A stretch of DNA of 8,797 nt from an uncultured Acidimicrobiaceae bacterium (GTDB lineage: Bacteria; Actinomycetota; Acidimicrobiia; Acidimicrobiales; Bog-793): positions 1 through 8,797 of the forward strand of contig CAIVND010000085.1 in the NCBI GenBank assembly GCA_903907185.1. Reading direction: 5' to 3'. Each line of letters begins with the position of its first letter. Position 1 is the first letter of the stretch. The translations under genes and the position numbers were made by a program. This document shows, in pieces, positions 1-5,022 of the stretch. The notes beneath the pieces were generated by a model. The model was not told the DNA's origin and did not search any database. It was given only the letters and a program-made list of their open reading frames with translations.

Positions 1-491
1 CCGATCTTCTCCACCACTGCGTCGGCAATCTCTGGAATCTTCGCCTCTGTCGCGCCATAGGAGAGAAGAACATTCGCATCGACGTTGTGCAGTGCCAAGA
101 ATCGCTCAGTAAGGCGAGGGTATTCAGTTGAGACACGTGCTCCAGTCGGCAGCTCCTCAGGCGAGGTGATTGGCGAATTTTCGCCGACGGCAAGTACAAC
201 GCGAATTGGATTGCTCGTAACCTTCGAATACTTCAGCTGCCCAAGCGAGATGACATCTGCACCGGTCTCCTCGATCCAGTCACGACCGGTAATGCCAATA
301 TCGAACAGTCCATCGGCAACATAGTTGGGAATCTCTTGGGGTCGCAATATCCGCACATCAAGAATCCGCGGATCGGCGATCGTTGCGCGGTAGTCCACCT
401 CCGAGCTGCGGCGAACGCTGAGATCAGCTGACGAGAACAACTCGAGCGTCTGTTTTTCGAGAGATCCTTTTGGAAGTACTAAGCGCAACAT
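1..491 (-). CDS. hisG: ATP phosphoribosyltransferase, N-terminal part (3' end outside window)
   Basis: HisG makes phosphoribosyl-ATP from ATP and PRPP, the first step of histidine synthesis. The first 163 residues are present. Family features are LRLVLPKGSLEKQTLELF (2-19), VDYRATIADPRILDVRILRP (32-51) and VADGLFDIGITGRDWIEETG (58-77). The ATG at 491 has a GGAG at suitable distance. Because the C-terminus is cut off, it cannot be seen whether this is the long form with a regulatory domain or the short form that needs HisZ; the N-terminal sequence looks like the long form used in actinobacteria. It is the only amino-acid biosynthesis gene seen here, and whether it shares the upstream transcript is unknown. 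Confidence 0.95.
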   Translation of the reverse strand, partial: MLRLVLPKGSLEKQTLELFSSADLSVRRSSEVDYRATIADPRILDVRILRPQEIPNYVADGLFDIGITGRDWIEETGADVISLGQLKYSKVTSNPIRVVLAVGENSPITSPEELPTGARVSTEYPRLTERFLALHNVDANVLLSYGATEAKIPEIADAVVEKI

Positions 492-502
492 GCCGAACAG
501 GG

Positions 503-508
503 CTCCAG
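503..508 (-). promoter_or_regulatory. Probable ribosome binding site of hisG
   Basis: CTGGAG on the minus strand, with 11 bases between its GGAG core and the ATG at 491-489. It supports independent translation of hisG after the 78-base spacer that follows rpe. Confidence 0.55.
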
Positions 509-569
509 GGTTAGATGCGTGGGGAGAGTCTCCAGGCAGGAACTCTATTGTGCACTAAATCGAACGCTT

Positions 570-1241
570 TTACCTGGCCAAGAGAGCTGCCTCACGCAGC
601 TCAAGAACAGATCTCCCAGGATCGGCATGAGAAAATACGGCGTTACCTGCGACGAAGACTCGAGCACCAGAGGCAGAGGCCGAGACCACCGTCTCAAGAT
701 CGATACCACCATCGATCTCGAGGACCACATCAAGGTTGGCCGCATCGATCGCCGAGCGAGCCTCGGCGACCTTTGGAAGTACATCTTCGATGAACGATTG
801 GCCGCCAAATCCGGGGAAAACACTCATCACTAAGAGCAGATCAATCCTGTCGAGAAAAGGTTCAGCCACCGAAAAGGGGGTGTCAGGATTGAGAACCAAG
901 CCGACGCCAAGATCAAGCTGACGCATGGCCTCGATCAGCTCCTCGGTCTGTCCGATCTCCACATGCACGGAACAGAGATCTGCTCCCGCCGCCTTGAACG
1001 CCTCGAGATACTTTTCTGGGTTCGTCATCATGAGATGGCAGTCGAAAAAAAGTTTGGAGTGCTTTCGCAGTGAGGCGATCACGGGCGGTCCGATGGTGAG
1101 GTTTGGAACAAAATGTCCGTCCATGACGTCGAGGTGCAACCACGGAGTAACTCCGGCAATCAGCTCAATGGCGGCGGCGAGATTGCCAAAATCAGCCGAG
1201 AGGAGCGATGGAGCGACGTGGATGTCACCAGCAGGGATCAC
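570..1241 (-). CDS. rpe: Ribulose-phosphate 3-epimerase
   Basis: Rpe interconverts ribulose 5-phosphate and xylulose 5-phosphate in the pentose phosphate pathway; it is a TIM-barrel metalloenzyme. The 223-residue product has APSLLSADFGNL (10-21), the signature HLDVMDGHFVPNLTIGP (36-52), HLMM (69-72), PGFGGQSF (143-150) and EIDGGI (175-180). The metal ligands are His36, Asp38, His69 and Asp177. The frame is open to 1475, but that part overlaps fmt and has no homology; the GTG at 1241-1239 gives a normal N-terminus. No Shine-Dalgarno is visible. A 79-base spacer separates it from fmt; the rRNA methyltransferase gene rsmB, which often lies there, is absent. In the PGFGGQ region the preceding residue is Phe, where Asn or Glu is usual. 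Confidence 0.96.
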   Translation of the reverse strand: MIPAGDIHVAPSLLSADFGNLAAAIELIAGVTPWLHLDVMDGHFVPNLTIGPPVIASLRKHSKLFFDCHLMMTNPEKYLEAFKAAGADLCSVHVEIGQTEELIEAMRQLDLGVGLVLNPDTPFSVAEPFLDRIDLLLVMSVFPGFGGQSFIEDVLPKVAEARSAIDAANLDVVLEIDGGIDLETVVSASASGARVFVAGNAVFSHADPGRSVLELREAALLAR

Positions 1242-1320
1242 GCGAGTGAGACTAGTGCTTTGGGGCCATCCACCCGGCAGACTCGAGCGAACGGGCTGAT
1301 CTGAGCGAATCGGTCGTGAG

Positions 1321-2208
1321 TTAGCAAGACCGCTCAAGTCCGAGGCGTTCACCGTCGACGGGGCGAACACCACGCAGCCAGGTCTTCGCGTCGACGCGAC
1401 TCTTGCCCTCTGTCTGAACGACGAGAAGTTGGAGTCCTCCGTTGCCGGTGACGACCACGTCATCGACGATCTCACCGGTCATACCTGGCGGCGCCTCGCT
1501 GATCGTCTGCGCGGCGTGGATGAGGAGTCGACGGCCTCGAAACGTCGTCCACGCGCGACCAACGCGCACAACTCGGTGAACTTCATCCGCTGAGCGCGAG
1601 AGATCAAGATGAAGGTCCTCTATCGTGATCTTCTCTGCGTAGGTCACCTCTCCCTGCTGCGCTATCGGTGCCGACCAGGCTCGATCGCCAAGCGATAGCT
1701 GATCAAGAAGTAGCTGAGTGCCCAGTAACGCGAGTCGATCTCGAAGTTGATCAACGTCTTCATTCGGATCGATCGGTGTACTCGCCTTCGCGAACACTGG
1801 CCCCGTATCAAGTCCCTCCTCAAGGCCCATCACACAGACCCCTGTCTTCTCATCTCCAGCGAGGATGGCTCGTTCCACTGGTGCGGCACCGCGCCAACGA
1901 GGTAGAAGAGAAAAGTGAACGTTAACCATTGGCAGCTGATCGAGCACATTTGGTCGGATGAGCCTGCCGTAGGCAACCACGATGCCGAGATCACATTCAT
2001 ATTCAAGAGCCTCAGCCGGAGAGTTAACGATGGCAACTCCGAACGACTGTGCCAGCATCTTTACAGGGTTTGGAGTGACCGCTCCCCCGCGACCGCGCCG
2101 GCGGTCCGGATTGGTTACGACAACTCCAATGTCGTAACCGTGTTCACGAAGTGCCAGCAACGTTGTTGCAGCGACCTGTGGGGTACCGAGGAAGGCGAGA
2201 CGCGTCAG
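1321..2208 (-). CDS. fmt: Methionyl-tRNA formyltransferase, apparent CTG start
   Basis: Fmt transfers a formyl group from 10-formyltetrahydrofolate to Met-tRNA(fMet). The catalytic core is clear: TNPDRRRGRGG (32-42), VNVHFSLLPRWRGAAPVERA (95-114) and GLDTG (132-136), with the catalytic triad Asn96, His98 and Asp134; a C-terminal domain includes WLRGVRPVDGERLG. The conserved N-terminus RLAFLGTP is encoded from 2202, but upstream to the in-frame TGA (2241-2239) there is no ATG, GTG or TTG. The only usable codon is CTG at 2208-2206, giving MTRLAFLGTPQVA and 295 residues. The first in-frame TTG (2160) would delete FLGTP and part of the first strand-helix unit. A GTG at 2219-2217 is in another frame and meets TGA after four codons. 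It begins 14 bases after def, without a visible Shine-Dalgarno. Confidence 0.93.
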   Translation of the reverse strand: MTRLAFLGTPQVAATTLLALREHGYDIGVVVTNPDRRRGRGGAVTPNPVKMLAQSFGVAIVNSPAEALEYECDLGIVVAYGRLIRPNVLDQLPMVNVHFSLLPRWRGAAPVERAILAGDEKTGVCVMGLEEGLDTGPVFAKASTPIDPNEDVDQLRDRLALLGTQLLLDQLSLGDRAWSAPIAQQGEVTYAEKITIEDLHLDLSRSADEVHRVVRVGRAWTTFRGRRLLIHAAQTISEAPPGMTGEIVDDVVVTGNGGLQLLVVQTEGKSRVDAKTWLRGVRPVDGERLGLERSC

Positions 2209-2222
2209 AGCGAGATCACGAC

Positions 2223-2729
2223 TTAATAGACAGACGGCTCAACGTTCAATACTCGGTTCCTGAGGATCGCCATCGCCTCTTTCCGCTGCTCCACATCGAG
2301 TCGCTCGACGAGCAAGATGCCATCAAGATGATCCATCTCATGTTGAAAACAGCGGCCTAACAGTTCATCAGCCTCGATGTCGATCTCTTCGCCGTCGAGG
2401 CTGATACCGCGGAGGTGAACCTCATTTGGCCGGACAACATTCCAGGAGAGACCTGGTATGGATAGGCATCCTTCGTCATAGCTCCACTCGCCTCGACTCT
2501 CGACAATGACGGGGTTCATAATGGCATTTGGGCCATCACCAATGTCATAGACAAACAGCCGACGCTCAACGCCAACCTGTGGAGCCGCAAGACCGACACC
2601 TGGTGCCTCATACATCGTCTCGTACATATCTTCGACGAGACGCACGAGGGCACCGTCGACGTCCTCGATCTCTCGGGCCCGCTGACGAAGCACCGGATCG
2701 CCAAACTGACGGATTGGGTAGATGGCCAC
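2223..2729 (-). CDS. def: Peptide deformylase
   Basis: Def removes the formyl group from the N-terminal formyl-methionine of new proteins. The 168-residue product carries the three family motifs: GVGLAAPQVG (44-53), EGCLSIPG (86-93) and QHEMDHLDG (129-137). The metal ligands are Cys88, His130 and His134, and Glu131 is the catalytic residue. It starts at GTG (2729-2727), 9 bases after the ribF stop, with no clear Shine-Dalgarno, so translation probably depends on ribF. It is followed by fmt, the enzyme that adds the formyl group, a common pairing. Placement directly after ribF ties the deformylation step to the infB operon. Confidence 0.97.
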   Translation of the reverse strand: MAIYPIRQFGDPVLRQRAREIEDVDGALVRLVEDMYETMYEAPGVGLAAPQVGVERRLFVYDIGDGPNAIMNPVIVESRGEWSYDEGCLSIPGLSWNVVRPNEVHLRGISLDGEEIDIEADELLGRCFQHEMDHLDGILLVERLDVEQRKEAMAILRNRVLNVEPSVY

Positions 2730-2738
2730 GGTACGAGT

Positions 2739-3584
2739 TTACTGATCCGTACCCGAGATAGGTTCACGGTCAGATAAAAATGCCATCGTGACCAGCTGGT
2801 CGGGTCTGTCTCCCTGTTGGTCGTGCACGATGACAGCGCCTGATTGATCGATTGTGATCAGAACACGGCTCTCCACCGATTCACCGCTCTGTGGGCCACC
2901 CAGCACGAGATCGTCGCCCGCCGAGATCACGACAGCGTACTGACCTGGCCCAGGCAAAAGGAGCCGCTCACTCGCAACGAAAGCACCGGAACTGTTCAGC
3001 ACCCCTGAAAGCGATACGGGCCGACCAAGAAGTCGACCGGCCTCGTGGAGTTCGCCGGCGCTGATCAACGCTCGGATGCGCGTCGAGGAGACCACGCTGT
3101 GAAGTTCATCATCAAGCACCAACTCGACACCGTGGGTCGTAAAACTCAGCTGTTCACCCATCTTTTCTAAGAGTGCGACATCGCCACTTCGTGCGTGGCC
3201 AAATCGAAAGTTTGAACCGACTACTACCTCGATGACGCCAAGCTCTTCGTGAAGCTCATGGCGCACAAAGTCCTCTGCGCTCTCTCGCGCCCGATCCTCG
3301 TCAAACCCAAGGACAACGATCTCATCGATCCCCGTTGCACGTAGTAGCGCCATCTTCTGTTCTTGCGTACAGAGCAGACCAACAGGAATGTCTGGGCGTA
3401 ACACTGCTGATGGATGAACTCCAAAGGTTACGACGATGCTCTTTGCTCCTGCTGCGTCGGCCCGGTGCATTGTCTCTTCGATCAACCTGCGGTGCCCGAG
3501 GTGCACTCCGTCATAGGTTCCAATCGTAACGACGCTCTTTGTCGCCCTCTTCGCATGAGGTGCTGCACCAGATTCCATTGCCAT
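2739..3584 (-). CDS. ribF: RibF family FAD synthetase with degenerate riboflavin kinase domain
   Basis: RibF usually has two activities: riboflavin kinase (riboflavin to FMN, C-terminal) and FMN adenylyltransferase (FMN to FAD, N-terminal). The N-terminal nucleotidyltransferase is intact: TIGTYDGVHLGHRRLI (20-35), TFGVHP (53-58), VGSNFRFG (122-129) and SSTRIR (166-171). The C-terminal part (about 187-281, some 95 residues) still starts like a kinase domain (GRPVSLSGV; LPGPGQYAVVI) but lacks the PTAN motif and a recognisable Glu-His-Leu-x-Asp-Phe segment; ESRVLI stands where it would be expected. So FAD synthesis is likely, while kinase activity is doubtful. The start ATG at 3584 is 5 bases after the truB stop; ATG 3578 is an alternative with a better-placed AGGG. 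Confidence 0.88.
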   Translation of the reverse strand: MAMESGAAPHAKRATKSVVTIGTYDGVHLGHRRLIEETMHRADAAGAKSIVVTFGVHPSAVLRPDIPVGLLCTQEQKMALLRATGIDEIVVLGFDEDRARESAEDFVRHELHEELGVIEVVVGSNFRFGHARSGDVALLEKMGEQLSFTTHGVELVLDDELHSVVSSTRIRALISAGELHEAGRLLGRPVSLSGVLNSSGAFVASERLLLPGPGQYAVVISAGDDLVLGGPQSGESVESRVLITIDQSGAVIVHDQQGDRPDQLVTMAFLSDREPISGTDQ

Positions 3585-3589
3585 CAACC

Positions 3590-4555
3590 CTACCGTCCGT
3601 CGCCAGATTGCTCGGTGACAGGTGATCCGTTGACCTCAGCACTTATTGGTTGAACGAGCACCACCGATGGCTTAATCCGTTCGGTCGTCCAAGCCTCATA
3701 CACGGCAAGAAGCTCTCCAGCGACCGAACAGAGTGCCCACGGACCGGCACCCGCCACCTCAACGAGACGACGATCCAACACCTTGCCGTGCGCGATCTCG
3801 TCGACCAATTCCTCGCCCACCCTGATCTCCGTGAGAGCGCGTACGAGGCCAATTGCCGGTTGGACCGTCGCCCGGGAGAGTTCATCTAATTTGCACGATT
3901 CTGTTAGACCAAAATTTCCAATAGCCGTTCTACGAAGATGACGCAGATGCGCTCCCCCACCAAGAGCGGTACCAAGATCCGCCGCCAACGAACGAACGTA
4001 TGTCCCTGACGAACAGTCGACGGCAAACCGTACGACATTGGTTTCGGTTGTTGGCTCAAGCTCAAACTTCGTAACCGTGATACTGCGAGCAGCACGGTCG
4101 ACCTCAATTCCTTGCCGCGCCAGGTCATAGAGTCGGTTGCCGTCGATCTTGATTGCAGAGACCATCGGTGGAACCTGTTCAATCGTCCCGACAAATGCAA
4201 GTGCGGCCTCTCTCACGGTCTCGATCGAAAGGGCACCCATGAGATAGCGCTCTACGACCTCGCCCTCATCATCGAGAGTAGATGTCGAGACTCCAAAGAC
4301 AATCTCGCCCTCGTAGCTCTTTGAGAGGTCACTGACATAGCGAAGCAATCGTGTCGCGCGACCAACACCAAGCACCAACACTCCAGTTGCACCAGGATCA
4401 AGCGTTCCACCGTGACCGATACGACGGGTATTTAGCGCCCTTCGAGCTTGACCAACGACATCGTGTGAGGTCATCCCGGACGGCTTGTCAATGACAACAA
4501 AACCGTCGATCTCCGCAACACCAGGAGGCGTCGCTCGCTTAGGGCGACGACCCAT
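3590..4555 (-). CDS. truB: tRNA pseudouridine(55) synthase TruB
   Basis: TruB isomerises uridine 55 in the T-loop of tRNAs to pseudouridine. The product has 321 residues with the full set of motifs: DKPSGMTSHDVV (23-34), HGGTLDPGATGVL (48-60) with catalytic Asp53, KSYEGE (79-84), VPPMVSAIKIDGNRLYDLAR (128-147) and SGTYVRSLAADLG (183-195). A C-terminal extension after about residue 235 matches the PUA-like or TruB-C region of longer forms. The ATG at 4555 lies one base after the rbfA TGA; the open frame continues up to a GTG at 4594, but that would overlap rbfA by 38 bases and adds nothing conserved. No Shine-Dalgarno is visible, which fits coupling to rbfA. Confidence 0.96.
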   Translation of the reverse strand: MGRRPKRATPPGVAEIDGFVVIDKPSGMTSHDVVGQARRALNTRRIGHGGTLDPGATGVLVLGVGRATRLLRYVSDLSKSYEGEIVFGVSTSTLDDEGEVVERYLMGALSIETVREAALAFVGTIEQVPPMVSAIKIDGNRLYDLARQGIEVDRAARSITVTKFELEPTTETNVVRFAVDCSSGTYVRSLAADLGTALGGGAHLRHLRRTAIGNFGLTESCKLDELSRATVQPAIGLVRALTEIRVGEELVDEIAHGKVLDRRLVEVAGAGPWALCSVAGELLAVYEAWTTERIKPSVVLVQPISAEVNGSPVTEQSGDGR

Positions 4556-4556
4556 C

Positions 4557-4940
4557 TCAGAGACTTTGCTCGGGAACGCCGCCGTCACGGACACGTTTTA
4601 TCGCCTCGTCAACGCGAGATCCGGCGATAATTGCGGGATCGACCATGAACTTGAGCTGGGGAACGCGCTTCATTCGTACCTGCTTTGCGATTGCAGACTG
4701 CAGGGACTTGCGGTGTTCTTCGAGCGCCTCTGCAACCTCATCATCAAGCGATGAGAGAAAGACCAGCGCGTGGCGAAGATCTGGATCGCACGAGACTCCA
4801 GTGATCGTCCTGATTCCGATCCGTTCATCTCTGTCGCTCAGGCGTTCCAGCTCTTCAGCGAGTACCTCCTGAAGGAGGGCGTTGACCCGCACCGAGCGCG
4901 GATAGGTACGCTGCGAGGTTTTCCCTCGAGAACGTTCCAC
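4557..4940 (-). CDS. rbfA: 30S ribosome-binding factor RbfA
   Basis: RbfA binds the immature 30S subunit and helps late processing of 16S rRNA; it is a single KH-like domain protein. The product has 127 residues, normal for the family. Family features are RVNALLQEVLAEELERL (residues 18-34), SCDPDLRHALVFLSSL (50-65), then a helical stretch with KRVPQLKF and DEAIKRV near the C-terminus. The frame is open up to 4991, but the GTG at 4940-4938 has a strong GGAGG at ideal distance and gives the expected length, so I chose it. The stop TGA (4559-4557) is one base before the truB ATG, so translation is probably coupled. The DHH phosphoesterase gene (nrnA) that often lies between rbfA and truB is absent. 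Confidence 0.95.
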   Translation of the reverse strand: MERSRGKTSQRTYPRSVRVNALLQEVLAEELERLSDRDERIGIRTITGVSCDPDLRHALVFLSSLDDEVAEALEEHRKSLQSAIAKQVRMKRVPQLKFMVDPAIIAGSRVDEAIKRVRDGGVPEQSL

Positions 4941-4949
4941 TAGAACTCG

Positions 4950-4954
4950 CCTCC
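4950..4954 (-). promoter_or_regulatory. Ribosome binding site of rbfA
   Basis: GGAGG on the minus strand, with 9 bases between it and the GTG at 4940-4938. This is the best Shine-Dalgarno sequence in the window, and it fixes the rbfA start at that GTG instead of the longer open frame to 4991. Confidence 0.85.
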
Positions 4955-4991
4955 AATCGACCGAATGGGACAACAGCTCAATCTCAACCAA

Positions 4992-5013
4992 CCAAGCAAT
5001 ACTTGCCGCTTGG
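4992..5013 (-). other. Small inverted repeat after infB
   Basis: Arms CCAAGC (minus strand 5013-5008) and GCTTGG (4997-4992) pair over 6 bp with a 10-base loop, ten bases after the infB stop codon. The following bases are only mildly T-rich (TTGGTTGAGATTG), without a U run, so a full terminator is unlikely. It may be an attenuator, a processing site or chance. Confidence 0.3.
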
Positions 5014-5022
5014 CGAGATCAA

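Noticed and set aside
492..569. Possible promoter or terminator between rpe and hisG
   Set aside because: A GGAGACTCTCC palindrome is present, but its loop is too small for a stable hairpin, no U run follows, and no convincing -35/-10 pair is seen.
1242..1475. N-terminal extension of rpe up to 1475
   Set aside because: The extra residues overlap the end of fmt, show no similarity to epimerases, and the GTG at 1241 gives a normal family N-terminus.
2158..2160. TTG at 2160 as the start of fmt
   Set aside because: It would remove the conserved FLGTP strand and loop that is encoded intact just upstream in the same frame.
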